Shown here: positions 46,527 to 59,802 of the stretch, piece after piece
Position numbering within the stretch: position 1 is the stretch's first letter
Layout: each line of letters begins with the position of its first letter
From: Lithospermum erythrorhizon
Taxonomy: Eukaryota; Streptophyta; Magnoliopsida; Boraginales; Boraginaceae
Length of the DNA stretch: 64,000 nt
Direction: 5' to 3'
NCBI GenBank assembly: GCA_019722365.1
Contig: JADFUC010001079.1
Location: 62,001-126,000, forward strand
Position numbers and translations under genes: made by a program
Notes under the pieces: model-generated
Seen by the model: only the letters and a program-made list of their open reading frames with translations
Databases searched by the model: none
What the model was told of the DNA's origin: nothing

Positions 46527-48734
46527 ATGGGTCAAGCTTTTGGTTGTGTTCAAGTGGAGCAGTCTACTGTTGCTGTGAAAGAACAATTCGGGAAATTCAG
46601 TGAAGTGCTTGAGCCTGGGTGTCACTGTTTGCCCTGGTGTTTAGGCTACCAAATGGCCGGTAAACTTTCACTGCGTGTGGAGCAGATAGATGTTCGCTGT
46701 GAGACTAAAACTAAGGTGTAAATTCTCTAGTCTCTGCTGATATCTGCTCCCTCCTCTAATGATAATCACATTTAATTATTGGTATTTTCGGCAGTGAAAA
46801 CTGAAACTAGTGAGGTGCTAATTGACACATATCACTTTGTCTCAAATCGAAACTTATCATAATGTCACTTTCAGAAAGGTTTTGGACTACACAGTGCACA
46901 CTTTTTCAGTGCATAAAATGTTGTACGTTCATTACGTGTCCAACGCAAAAACATGTGGTGATATTATTGCCCTGTTAAAATTTACAAACCAATGATTACA
47001 ATGCCAATAGCAATGAATATCGAAAATACTTATCATTACAAATTTTTACAAAATAGTATGTAAAAAATTTAAAAAGTTCAACATACAACTGTCAATTTGA
47101 TTATCTCTTTGCTGCATGCTAATAGTTCAATTACTGCCTTTCTGTTTCATTAATTGCAGGATGTATGCGAGTGTAAGATTATTTAGCAGAGTAGTGCCAT
47201 GTTGTTTGTTCTTTTCATGTCATATGGAGTCGGATTTTATTTCTCTAGCTCTTGGATATAATGGAATAAATCAAAATGTCTCATTACACATTTACACTAC
47301 CCATGCTTCTTACGATTGTGAAGTACGAGATTGTGTTTGTACTTCACTCTTGGGACAATTCTTAAACAGCCTCCCTGTTATAACAGGCTAACTGGCTGCA
47401 TACTATCTGACTCCCCTTACCCCGCTTGAGCGGGAGCCTCTTCAAAGGCATTGGGGCATGTTGTGTTGTTGTAGTGCCATGTTGTTTGTCCAGTTGAAGG
47501 GCTGCTATAATTGTTTCTGTTTCAGGATAATGTGTTTGTCATAGTGGTTGCTTCCATCCAATATCGTGCTGTGGCTGAAAATGCTGCTGATGCTTTCTAT
47601 AAGCTCTCCAACACTAAGGCACAAATCCAAGCTTATGTGTTTGATGGTATGTATGAATCAGTACTACTTTGAAGAGAGATAATGGTTATTTGATGGTAAA
47701 TTATTTCCCAGCATGTTGTATGTCAGATTCTGCTCTCTTCCCACAAAGATTACATATCTTAATTATCATATTGAAAAATTATCAAGGTTTCACACTTTCA
47801 CTACACTATAATAGTAAAAGGCAAAAGTTTAGAAATCTCTGTTTCCTATGTTTCTCAAATACTACATATTAATTATTTTCACATGACCATACTCCTTAGT
47901 CATCAGAGCTAGTGTGCCGAAATTGGAGTTAGACACTGTATTTGAGCAGAAGAACGACATAGCCAAAGGTGTGGAGACTGAACTTGAAAAGGTAATAATC
48001 ATATATCCTCCAGTGCCTTGAAAGAATGCATCTAAAGAAGGGAACATATATTTCAGTTTGAATTTTCTCCTAATTTAATGTTTTTAACCTCTGAACATTA
48101 TAGGCTATGTCTACTTATGGATTGGAAATTGTTCAGACCCTCATCGTGGACATTGTACCAGATGCTCACGTGAAAAGATCCATGAATGAAATAAATGCTG
48201 GTAAGTTTTCTGTACGACAATCACTCAGAAGAGGAATCAGCCTTTTCCAGAATGGTGGTTGTAGAATACCTATTACTACTGTTGAGAGTTGAGACTCAAG
48301 ACAGCATTGGCTCCTTGGGGTACCAAGCCATATCTTACCGTACTCATCGGTACTTGTTTGTTGTCCTAACAGCTTCCAGACTAAGGGTTGCCACAAATGA
48401 GAGGGCCGAGGCCGAGAAAATACTGCAGATCAAGAAAGCTGAGGGAGAAGCTGAATCAAAATACTTATCGGGGCTAGGTATTGCACGTCAGCGACAGGCA
48501 ATTGTGGATGGGTTGCGAGACAGCGTGCTTGCCTTCTCTGAGAATGTTCGTGGAACATCAGCAAAGGATGTGATGGACATGATTCTGGTGACGCAGTACT
48601 TCGACACGATGAAGGAGATTGGAGCATCATCGAAGTCCTCTGCAGTGTTTGTTCCACATGGACCTGGTGCTGTAAGAGACATTGCAACACAAATCAGGGA
48701 GGGTCTTCTTCAAGCCGATAGTGCTTCCAAGTAG
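46527..48734 (+). CDS. HIR: Hypersensitive-induced reaction protein, copy 2
   Basis: Five exons: 46527-46715, 47526-47646, 47900-47991, 48104-48200 and 48373-48734, giving 286 aa. The first four exons have exactly the lengths of copy 1 (189, 121, 92, 97), and the last is one codon longer (QADSASK end). The start [16 protein letters not shown] keeps Gly2 and Cys7. The SPFH domain, helix ([20 protein letters not shown]) and [20 protein letters not shown] are intact. Family role as for copy 1: membrane-microdomain scaffold linked to defence cell death. Differences include [17 protein letters not shown] and [10 protein letters not shown], where copy 1 and most family members have IVDIEPD. Intron 1 is longer because of a SINE-like insertion. 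Acceptor 'cgttgcag' ten bases before the ATG supports a 5' UTR intron. Confidence 0.96.
47210..47470 (+). mobile_element. SINE-like retroposon in HIR copy 2 intron 1
   Basis: This 261-bp insert is bounded by a perfect 19-bp direct repeat, 'gtagtgccatgttgtttgt' (47191-47209 and 47471-47489). HIR copy 1 has the uninterrupted site ('gtagtgacattacatgttgt' near 41238). The insert is related to 7156-7393 and 9585-9772: it shares 'ataatggaataaatcaaaat', 'acttcactcttggga' and 'ccttaccccgcttgagcggg', and ends 'gttgtgttgtt'. It is oriented with the gene. The SINE class is inferred from size, GTT tail and target duplication. Confidence 0.85.
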
Positions 48735-49024
48735 ATAACTGAGCTTTTGGATATAGACTTTTACTCTAGGTATTACACTGTTAGTGTCCTGCTTAAAAAT
48801 TTTAAATACTTGAATTGGTATATGTTATTTCGAAGTGATTACTTATTGACGGTTTGAAGTATTAGGCTTATAATAAATAATATTTGGTACTAATAAATTA
48901 GCGCCCAATGTTGTTGTCTTTGCTTGATAATAGTCTTTCTAGTCTTCATTGTTTCCGCAAGAATAAGATAATTTCTAGTGGAGCGGCGAGGGGTTCAATC
49001 AGTAGACTTCGTGGACTTGTTCAG
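48735..49024. other. 3' flank of HIR copy 2
   Basis: 3' UTR and intergenic sequence. No other feature was seen. Confidence 0.4.
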
Positions 49025-49278
49025 TATTTCCCCCGTTTTTTTAGTTGTCGTTTTAACGCTGTAGCATGGGTAAAAGAAAAAAAAGTAATCAAAAGTCGTT
49101 GAAAATGTGGAATAACTTGATCGATTTAAATAATATTATTGGCTGGTTATTTATTTTAAGAAAAAGTAGTCGCTAAAAATGCGTTGAAAATATAAAAATC
49201 TTATTTATTATCTTTAAAAGCAATAGCTATAATTTTTTTATAACTAAAGCGACAACTATAAAAAAAACAGAGGGAGTA
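49025..49278. mobile_element. Stowaway MITE, first of adjacent pair
   Basis: The left end TATTTCCCCCGTTTTTTTAG and the inverse of the right end (TATACTCCCTCTGTTTTTTT) pair. Both edges have TA, and 'gttgtcg...' pairs with 'cgacaac' inside. It is non-coding. Confidence 0.75.
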
Positions 49279-49284
49279 TAATAT

Positions 49285-49545
49285 TAAAAGTCGGATTTGA
49301 AATGTTTGATCATTACGCTTTTTCTTGTGTCGAAGATGATTGATTTTTATATTTTGTCTTAATTTCCTTCACTATATCCCTACTTTTTCTCTTTCTCTAT
49401 TTAAGTGGTATCATTGATTATTATACGCTCAATTTTTTCGTCATTAATAAGTCTAGATGGTGAAGGATAAACATGGTAAAAATCATCCCACCTTAATTTA
49501 TATGTATTAGCTTAAATGATCAAACATTTAGAGACGGAGGAAGTA
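49285..49545. mobile_element. Stowaway-like MITE, second of pair
   Basis: The right end 'gagacggaggaagta' is a Stowaway terminus. Its inner arm 'aatgatcaaacattta' pairs with 'gaaatgtttgatcatt' at 49298. The left terminal bases are degraded ('gtcggatttg'). It abuts the preceding MITE. Confidence 0.6.
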
Positions 49546-50066
49546 TAAATTAACATGAGGGATAAAATTAACGAACTAAATAAAGCAATTCACAAATGAA
49601 TCAAAACAAATTCCGATTAAGGATAACCAAATCATATTACAAACCGGACAAATTCCATCCAGTTTTTGACATAACTGAGTGATCAACGAATCACTAATCA
49701 CTATGCTCGATAACAGCTCTAGTACTGCTGCTACTGCAGCTGATTGTGAAAGATTTGAGACACATAGCATAAAAAATAGACAAAACACATTGCAGCAATG
49801 CTCAACATATAATAGGGAATTCAATATACTCGTTTAGAAGCATGAACTGCAGAGTGCAGATAGCATTTAATCCGAACAAAAACTCCAGTCAATAATCCAT
49901 CTGTAGGGATTGAAAATTTAATGGAACAAAAACTCAAGTCAGACCGACACCTTAACGAGGGTTGCATCACAATTAAAATGCAACGGTAAGAACTAACGAC
50001 GACGGGTTTGTGCACCACCCAGTACTTATTTTTACACCCCACCAAAATAACCGAATTGCAGACTTC

Positions 50067-53000
50067 TTATGGCTTCAGAGCCAATGCCAGGCCAAACTTG
50101 GCACTCTTCTCAATCGATTTGGTATCGACTTCTGCAGAAATGGTGAAAAGGGATTTTGGGCGCCACTCGTGCTGGATCAAACCACTTGCCTTTCCATAGT
50201 TGTTGACACGTGCTTTCAAGGTAGTCAACATGTCCAAAGCATGCTGAGAACCAACAGTGATGGTGTTCTCGTTAGTTGAGAAGCTGTGGGTCACCTCGGC
50301 ACCAACAGCAGTGTTGGTCAAAGGGCTCACTGTGTGGTAGTATGATGCACTCAAACTGTCACCCTTGTCATTCCTGAACATGGATGCAAGATAAACATTA
50401 AATTCCCCTTCAGACCCAGCAAAAAGTTAACCATAAGTGACCTTAATAAAACAAAAATTGGCCATCATGACTGTTGTCGTCCAAGAAAAGCTCCAAACCA
50501 CACTTTATCATCTAAATGAAATGACCTCAAACAAATTGGGATGCAAGGGAAAATTTATCAAGCTGAGTTGCAGGGCAGGAACGATTAATTAAGATGCGAG
50601 TCATGGAATTACAGTGTCAATGAAGCAATAAGGTCAGAATTGGTGAAACTCAATCCAGCATTGCATTTTGTGAAGGCTCCTGACTTTGTGTCGAAGGAAA
50701 TGTCAGTTCCAAGAGCAACAACTTTGGTCCCCAGGACACCGGAGAAGTTCACAATGGGATTTGCTGTCAAACCAATGCTTGTGGTGATCCCGGCATAGTC
50801 ATGCAAGTATTGAAGTTCAAGCTGTGTGATGGAACCAAGGAATTTAACAAACCAATACCCATAACAGTAGGAACAATCACAAAGACAAAAGGATATCTGA
50901 ATCACTGAAGGTGAAATATGATTACCTTTCCAGACCTCTGATCAGGAACTCTGAAGCTAAAAATAGTCTTCAGGCCAGGGGCTGGCTCATCAACAGTAAC
51001 AGTGGTGAAGAGCTGCAAGAAGAAAGAACACAATTCAGTTATAAAATAAAATAAAAACAAACCAGTTTCCCATGCATGTTGAACAAGGTCTGAAACAAAT
51101 TAAGGCTTACATTGGAACTTGTGTCCACTTTGATATCAGTGGTGACATTTTTGTTCTTCAGTTGAGTGTTAACGTCAGCCAAAAACAAATCACCTTTCTT
51201 TGTCCCTGTTGATGTGAGAGCCTACAGAAAAGGAGAGATTAATAGTTGAAAGTACAATAGGAGAGTCGTGCAAATTTCTTAACACAATATATGAATCATG
51301 GAAGAATCACTGATACGCTGGGGACAAGACTATATGATAGTTAACATTTCCTGGGCATAACAAAATTCCAGAAGACAACAGTTCTCTTATCTTCAGGCAA
51401 ACTCTAGACCTTGATTGTTAAATACATATGAACTACGGCCACAAAAGACCAAATAAAACAACTGTATTACATGACCTTTACAAAATTTCAGATACTGGCA
51501 AGCTTCTGTTTTAATTGAATATGTTATTTAAAGCAAAGCCAAGAGGAGAACCATACCGATCAAGTGCAATGAGTTGTCAACTAAACTATGCTTTTAATTC
51601 AGAAACTGGAAAGGCATGGATTTCTGCAAGGAACTAAGAGACTAGATGGAATGCTTACTATTTATTCTCTCAAGGGCTGCTGGGCGAGTCTGAAAAAACA
51701 CTTCTAAAGGGAAATCTAACAAATTAACACACTTCCAAGGAAGCTTGAGAGGGCTTCGGTTCACTTAGAAGGGATGACAAAGCATAGTGCTCCTCAAGCA
51801 GAGGTGGGTAGGGGATCGCATAAAGATTTGATTGACCAATCAAAACTCAAAACATAAGTCGCATGGGAAACAACTCTAAGCAATCATGCATTCACAATCA
51901 GCACACTACAAAAAATACATAGAATAAATCACACGTCCACAATGCAGCAACCAAAAAACACAATGCGACACAAAACAAAGTCAAATGTAATTATAAATTC
52001 AGCATAACACTTTTCTCGAAGAGACATTGATGCACAAACATGCTTAAAAACTAAACTTCAAATAAATCTATAAATCACAGCAAAAAAACAAAAAAAAATT
52101 ACTCACAACACCAGTAGGCGAGTAGGTTGTGATTGTGAACTTCTGGTCGCTCTGGTAATCCCTGTACAACAGATCTATCCCAAAAACAACATAAAAAATT
52201 AAACTAAATCAAAATAATAATAAACACAATTTAATAAAATACACAAACAATGATAAAATCCCAAATCCAACAATAACTTAACTACACTCTAATAGTTCGA
52301 ATCCTACAGAACTAAGAATAGCAATTAATCCTTGTGCAATGGATCCATTCCAAAAAAACAATAGATTAAAATATATTCACATAAACATTATAAAAACTTA
52401 TATAAAAAATACTCATACTTCAAACTCAAACAAATAAATTCACAAATCCAACAGTAACTTAACTTCGCTCGAATAATTCGAATAGTACAGAACTATAAAT
52501 AGGCACTAATCTGTTGGTATGAGTAATATCGCGAACTATGAAAAAATAAATTAATCCGTATTCAATAGATCTATTCCAAAAACAACAACAAAAAATAAAA
52601 CTATATTGAAAAAATCATAAAAACAATTTTCAAAATATACCACTAACACACTCAACAATAAAATCACAAATCCAACACTAACTTAAATACACTTAAATAA
52701 CTCGAATCATTTCTCAAAAAATAAACTATATTAACATAATCATTTAAAAAAAATAAAAATAAAAAATCACAAATCCAACAATAACTTAATACACTAATAT
52801 ATGAACTAATCCTTGTACAATAGATCTATTCCGAAAAACAACAAATTAAACTATATTCACATAATCATTTTTAAAAAATATAAATAATAATCACAAATCT
52901 AACAATAAGTTAATACACTCCAATAGGAAATGTTCCTTGTAAAATAGATCTATTTCAAAAGAAAAAAAAACTATATTCACATAATAAATATAAAAAAATT

Positions 53001-53168
53001 AATAAGAAATCCAACAATAACTTAAATATACAGTCCAATAGGAAGTCAAACAACAAATTAAACTATATTCACATAATAATTAGAAAAAAAAATATTAAAA
53101 ATAATTTATAGAAGAATACCTCGTGTACGTTTTCCGATTTCAGTGTAGAGACCTGGACCTTTAGCCAT
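50067..53168 (-). CDS. VDAC: Mitochondrial outer-membrane porin (VDAC)
   Basis: Six exons: 53120-53168, 52107-52174, 51111-51221, 50926-51012, 50613-50821 and 50067-50373, all GT..AG with matching phases, giving 276 aa, the typical plant VDAC length. The start [20 protein letters not shown] forms the N-terminal helix. Then come the beta-barrel strands ([34 protein letters not shown]), the GLK motif at residues 89-91 ([20 protein letters not shown]) and the C-terminal strands ending FGLALALKP. The channel passes ATP, ADP and other metabolites across the mitochondrial outer membrane and takes part in plant cell-death responses (family knowledge). The frame is intact. A 45-bp-type minisatellite lies about 230 bp upstream of the start. 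Confidence 0.97.
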
Positions 53169-53394
53169 GGGGGATTAATTAGGGTTTCAGAGACTACGAG
53201 ATTTTAGAGAAGATGAAATGAAAATGATGAATACTAAGCACACGTATGTATATATATAAATAAATATATTCTCGGAAGACCTAATTATTAGGATTTGTTT
53301 GGACCGTTCGATTTGGAGGTGTTAGGTTTTTAAATTGTTGCGGACCGTTTATTAGATTCGAGCTAGAGTGGGTTTTAAATTAGGGAATTACAAA

Positions 53395-53812
53395 GTGTAT
53401 TGTTCTACAAGAAAAGAAAACAAATGTGTTATCGAGTTTTCCAGTGTATTGCTCTTTAAGAAAAGGAATATGTTTTCGAGTTTAAAGTGTACTTTTCTTC
53501 AAGAAAATAAATGTGTTTTCGAGTTTGAAGTGTATTTTTTTTCAAGAAAAGGAATATGTTTTCAAGTTTGAAGTGTACTTTTCTTCAAAAAAACAAATGT
53601 GTTAGTTTTCAAGTGTATTTTTTTTCAAGAAAAAGAATGTGCTTTCGAGTTTCCAATCATATTCTTCTCCAAGAAACGTAATGCGTGTTTGAATTTTCAA
53701 GTGTATTCTTCTCCAAAAAAAAGGAATGTGTTTTCGAGTTTCAAAAAAAAAATGTGTTTTCTAACTTTGAAATGTATCCTTCAAGAAATGTGTTCTCGTA
53801 TTTCCATTTTGG
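53395..53812. repeat. About 45-bp minisatellite upstream of VDAC
   Basis: Roughly nine to ten units of 'agtgtattcttcttcaagaa' plus 'aaggaatgtgttttcgagtt' follow each other with variation in A and T run length. The apparent frames across it (53368-53571 and 53599-53823) are repeat by-products. It sits 5' of VDAC and 3' of SSRP1, in their 1.1-kb shared interval. Confidence 0.9.
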
Positions 53813-54277
53813 AACACAAATGAGGATTTTTTGGGAATTAAGTAAGATACTGAAATGAATTTGTTTCTTTCTTTTTCCTTAGATTATGCATATCCATGAC
53901 TATACTAGTCAACCTTCATAAAAGGGAGCAAGTATAAAATACAATTACTCCATATGGATTCTGATGTTAATTCCCTGATTTTGCATATTTTGTTGGGGTT
54001 TAATTGGATATCATATAATTTGTAATTTAGCATATTTCATTTAATTAATTTGTCTGTGTACCAAAGAGGGAGGAGGAGGGTCATCACAAGGGAAGTCCCT
54101 ATTGAACATCAACAGCTAAGTAAATCCTTGCATATTAACTAAGGGGTTTCCACTTTCCACATGGTGCAATAAACAATCTAAAGGCCATTTGAAGTGGAAA
54201 ATGCAAAATGCCATGGAACTATTAAGTGTATTCAGAAGTAACATAAGTGAAACCTCCTAACATTTGGAAATATAAAA

Positions 54278-57200
54278 CTAAGCACTGTCAGATCCAGAGT
54301 CTACAATCATCGGTTGCGGGTTTTTATTATAGCCGCTCATCTGCTCACTGTAACGTTTCTTATCCGCCTGTGCCATCGCTTCATATGGTTCTTTCTCCTC
54401 GGCTGTAGAATCGATTCAACCAGAACACAAATCAGACTAGACCCAAGTAGTTTTCTATGTACAGGAAATAGTTAATGAAGGAGCGCTAACCTGACAACTT
54501 GTTCCATCTTTCCCCGAGAACCTTGCCTGTTTCGGTAAATGTAATTCCTGGTTTGCCTTTCTTTACATTCTGCACGAAGAGAGCAAAATAATAATGGAGT
54601 AAATGACGAGGTCAATAACATGAATACTGGTAGCATAAATGTTGCAACAAAAAAGTTCTGTGTACTGAATATAGCTTTATTGGTAACTCAGCTGATAATT
54701 CTCATCAGCAGAAATCTACAACCAAAATTTGATAATTAATGCTTCATCTTCAATAAGAAACTCGGATATAGCAGCTAGAGTTACACGGTAAAAGATCCTT
54801 CTGGGGATCCACCTATAAGTAACATGTACATATGCAACATGTTTCAACAAATATTCCATTCAGCGCTTAGAAAACAAATTAGAACTTTTCCCTGCACCTC
54901 GCCCTCTGCTGGTGACAAATTACTCGCATTACTAACACCTGGCCCACTATCAAAGCTTATTTGAACAACAATTATCACAACAGAACTGTGGCATGCTCAT
55001 GAGTACTTTCCAGAGAAATGTTAACTACTTCTGCTCAAATGATGTAACTAGTCATGATAACAAGTGCATACAAGCAAAACATAAATGAAATGCATATTAA
55101 CCTCTCTTTCGGCATTAGAAAAGAACATGAAAGCACTGGATGCCCTTTTTGGTGCATTTGGATCCTTTTTCTTTTTGGGTTTCCTCTTCTTTGAACCATC
55201 CTCTCCATCATCTTTTGTTTTCTTACGACTTGAAGATGCCTTGACAGATGGTTCTGGCCTAGGTTTTTTAACAGGTTTCTGCATGCACCATTACCATCAC
55301 TAATAAGTTCAGAAACACAGAAGACAAAGGCACCGCAAAGGAAAATGAAAGAGGAAATATCACCTCTCTCTCATCGCCATCATCACTAGCATCAGAATCA
55401 TCTCCTCCAGAATCATCGGTGGGTGATCCCCCGTCATCTACATCAGCAACAAAGTCTTCATCCTCCTCAAGTGAAATACAAAAGATTAATTAAGTTTCAT
55501 AAATGAAGCAGGTTTAAAGAGGAAGCCAGAAAACAACTTACATTTTCAAATTGGAAAGAGAAACGAAAACATATTCACTGATAACTTAGAAAATAATCTC
55601 AGGTATACAACTACTCCTTCAAAACCTATTTAGGTGAGAATTAAACTTAGTTATATGCCTACATGCTATAATCGTCCGTTAAATCCCGTTATTATATATT
55701 AATGCATTAGTTATCAAGATTGGTGATTAGGAGGTACTTGACTACTGCATAGCGGCAAATTTCTAAAACTCAATTTTCAACCCAATCACATAAGTACATC
55801 ACAAGGTATATGTGAGCTGTACGGTTCTTCAAAAATTGGGTCACTAAAGAAAACCCAAAATCAACCTGCACAAGATACTATGAACCCTAATCACTCTCTC
55901 CTGATAATGTATGTGGATAGTGTGTATAACTTATAAGTCTAATGAGGAAATAATTTAAAAGTCCCTAAAACCAAATACATGTGATGTTTTACTAGTAGCA
56001 ATAAAACAAGGAATGCTTATTGCAAAGTTTAAACTCATGAATCAAATATTTTAACACAGAAACCCCACATATAATATAGATAGTAAGTACTTCGAAATAG
56101 GATATACAAATAAAAAATATTGAACTTACCTCCTCATCGCTCTCCTCTCCACCGGCTTCATTTCTTATGCGTTCAAGATGTGGGTCTACAGCATCGTCAT
56201 CATCCTGCAAGACAGCGGCAACTCCATCGGTTATTTGATCCCCTCCTCCAATATTCAAAATCTTCAGACCCTTTGAACTGCAGTTCAACAAGAAGAAAGG
56301 ATTTTTAATACTCTACTATTTTGTTTTGTAAACTCACGCACACTAGTCTTTTACCTGATGAAATCAAACAGATTATGGTATTCATTTCTCTGGATGTTAC
56401 GGAAGAGGTGTTCCTGTTCAGATTTGAGCCTAATAAGGAGGTCAAAGTATTGCATGTTTGATCCGCCAGCCGCATGCCTCTCAAACTCCACATAATCAAT
56501 CTAGATGAACAATAAAACTATTCAAGCCTTGGACCTCAACTATAATATCAAACATGCATATCCAAAAAACTTACCTCATCATGAAGAATAAGGGTTGGTG
56601 GTTTGGGTAAAAAGAAAAAGCTCTTCTCAAGTGGATAAAGAACCCCATCTTCAGCTTTCAGAGATGACTTCACAGCATAACCATCCTGAACGCTTCGGAA
56701 CTTCCCAGGTCTTGTAATTTTGGCACCAGACAACCCACGCAATATCATGGTGAAGACCTCATGAATGAGTCCCTGCCAAGCAAAATATCAATGCAACAAT
56801 TACGTAACAGTAACCCAGGATGTCATAATGTTACACTTGATAAAACTGAAAATATTCTAACTAATTATTTATAAATACCTTATATTTGAGTTGTAACTTG
56901 TCCTTGTACTTGGTATTATACAGCTCATCACTCATTGTCAGTTCGCAATCTGCCACAGCTTCTGTCTCGAACTACAACGTGAATGGAAGATTGAACAGGC
57001 TACATATAGAAAAAAAAGAACTATGCTGCAGTTCAACAACAACAATTACCTGCATCACTATATGAGGATACAAGGTTTGACCCTTCCGAATCGGAGGATC
57101 AAGTGTGACAACAACGAAGGTATGTGGCTGGTTAGACTGCATGCGCAGGTAGGAACACAAGTTAGCCTCACAAAAGAAACAGTTCAAATTTCTCACCAAA

Positions 57201-59700
57201 TTAGCAATACTGAGAGCATATACATAGTTATGCTAAAACATTTGGTAAGACATAGATGCTCTAACAGAAACAGAAACAAAAGACAACCTTGGGTAACAGA
57301 AAAAAACGGACGACACTGCTGTACTGAATTTTAAAATCATTAGCTTGCCCTTGGAGACGCAAAAATGAGAGATGAAGTTCAATGCTATATCGTCCCCTGC
57401 AGTAAAAATAAACACATGTCAAACACCTGAGAATAGAAAACCAATCAAATCGAATGACATCCACATGAAAGTGTTGCCTTACCTTGGGGTAAGAACAGCG
57501 ATACCCTCGAACAAAGCAACAGCATCTTCACCTCCAGCACCAACATCAGCCATAGATACAATTTTGTCACGGAAAACCTGCAAAGGAATTTGGTAACAAG
57601 AATGATGGTTCATATTCTTCAAATCACTAATTCATAAATGGTGACGGAATGAAACTCTACCTGAGCAGGTGGATGATTTTCATCACCAACAAACTGTGTG
57701 TTTGAATTAGGAATGTGGAAACTTATCTCCATCAGCGAGTCTTTCTGAATATATAAAAGAAACAAGACATGGAATCTCAGTAACAAAATCTTGAAACCAA
57801 GCCTAACAGATTTAGTAATAAGAATATCCAACACAACGCAGAAATAGTGAAAAACTAAATCAATTAGCATATGACGTTATAACAGAAGACATTCCCAATT
57901 GCAACCTCATTGGCCCCAGTTGTATCATCAACATGGAACTCCAGCAAAACATCATTTTTTGCTTGAAGATGCGTCTGTGCTACATCTGCTAGAGAAACCT
58001 CAAAAGCTTGCTTCCCACCGACACTAAAGGTCAACATGTTTCCTGCTCACAAAAGAGGATGAAACAAATCGAAATTATTAGAGCTGGATAGACAAAGAGC
58101 ATCCAAGTCAATGGTCCAAAGTTGCACAACATTTATAAAATTTTCTAATTCACAAGAACAATCCCTCCACGATAGATATTTGAACTTCAAAATCAAACAG
58201 AAAAATGTGAAAACATCCTGATGTAAGTTGAAAAATTAGGAAGAAAAATGAAACCATTTAAATCAACTTCTCCGAAGTTTTTCCCACTAACGGAGAGCTG
58301 CTTCTCTTCGGGTGTTATCCCACATGTGTTCTGGAAAAAGGTAGTGAGACTGGCTACGTCCTGCAAATTATGAAAACAAACATGGGCCATATGAACTCAG
58401 AAGGACCAGAAGAAAATATTTTTTAAATAAGAGTGCCAAGGCTTCTAAATTATAGTAGATTCCTCTAAAACAGCCAAGAAGATACAATAGAACAATTTCA
58501 TTTAAGGATAAGTCATAAGTGCAATATCAAACGTTGAACTTTAAGACCCTGCAATCATGCAATACTGTTGAAATGGACTTCTTCAAGATGAAATAATAAG
58601 ATCTTAATGAGGCAAACCATTACTACAATCTACATATAGTAGATGGTGTTTACCTGATCCCTGAAACCAGTAAACTTGTAATTTAGACCATCCTTGACCC
58701 TAACTCCGAGCTGATTACTCCTCGGGACCTTCATCCAAGTAAGGCTGACTAAGTCAGACTTGTCAACATCCACAGACTTGCCACCCCCTTGTTTCTTCCA
58801 TACTATACCTCCTGAATGAACTCTAAGTTGCCCAGGATTCTGCATTTTCGAGTAGGATACAACAATGAAAAAAATCCAACCGTGCTAGGTTTAAAGAACC
58901 AACTACTCCGATTCGAGAAACTCACTTAACATCAAAACATAACTACAACTGTTTCCAAGATTAATATAAACAAGACCATGGAAATGAAAAATTCGGATCC
59001 CTCCGCGCACTTTAATTTGCACCTTTCACAATCAATAACTCCCTCAAACCCTAAAAGGTCATCTAGTTTTAAAACTATGATCAATTGACTTTCTAAATTT
59101 TAAACTCAAATTTTTTTAACATGTTTTATAACATTTTGTGAAAAAATATATAAAAATATCGTATTTTGAACCTACTTTATAATTCACATGATAATTTTGT
59201 TAATTTTCACATAAGGGAAAAATTGGACAACTTTAAAAAATATATGTAGTACTAAAAACCAAATTAACCCAAATAAAAAATACAACTAGGGTTTCATAGT
59301 TTCCACATACTCGTAACACATATCGACAAGAAAACAAACCCAAAACACCAATTAGGGTTAGGGTTTAAAAAAAAACATATAACAATAACTATTTAACAAA
59401 ATCAAAATTCACAAAAACGACAATTAATTCAATAACACCAAATCGGTTAAAGAAGCTACAAATTTTCCAACAAGGGTAGACAAAATCGAATCGAAGGTGA
59501 AGAACATAACATAATATATGAAGTAAAGTTGGTGTCAATTTAATTAAATTATTGAATAAACTATTAGGTTCCTCTAGTGATCACGAGATATTAATCGAAT
59601 TAACGAGGTCTCGAATGGAGAAATTAAAAAGATGAATGAAACTTACAGTGCCGCCGCGACCGCCGAGAGAAATATTGTTGAATAAGTGACCATCTGCCAT
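54278..59700 (-). CDS. SSRP1: FACT complex subunit SSRP1
   Basis: Sixteen exons give 641 aa: 59647-59700, 58654-58839, 58255-58360, 57906-58042, 57661-57744, 57483-57577, 57288-57396, 57050-57136, 56879-56971, 56575-56772, 56355-56500, 56130-56277, 55364-55465, 55102-55278, 54491-54569 and 54278-54402. All phases agree. The start is [18 protein letters not shown]. The N-terminal and middle PH-like SSRP1/Rtt106 modules run to about 430 ([55 protein letters not shown]). An acidic D/E tract follows (about 465-515), then a Lys-rich linker ([17 protein letters not shown]) and an HMG box (about 554-621). With SPT16 it forms FACT, which loosens H2A-H2B during transcription and replication in the nucleus. 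The start of exon 13 could be one codon later (GAG/GAT ambiguity). Confidence 0.97.
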
Positions 59701-59802
59701 CGGAGGAATGTTTGTTTACTTCTTAAAATTTTCAAACAAAATCAAATAAGAGAGCAGCTAAGTGGAAGCATATATATAAGAGAGAATGGATCTTATGCCG
59801 GT

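Noticed and set aside
50008..50279. Plus-strand ORFs over the VDAC last exon
   Set aside because: They are antisense shadows of a spliced VDAC gene with an intact 276-aa frame.
53368..53823. Two Cys/Phe-rich ORFs on the plus strand
   Set aside because: Both are read through the 45-bp minisatellite and have no independent coding evidence.
55085..55303. Plus-strand 72-codon ORF
   Set aside because: It is the antisense of the Lys-rich and HMG-box exon of SSRP1.
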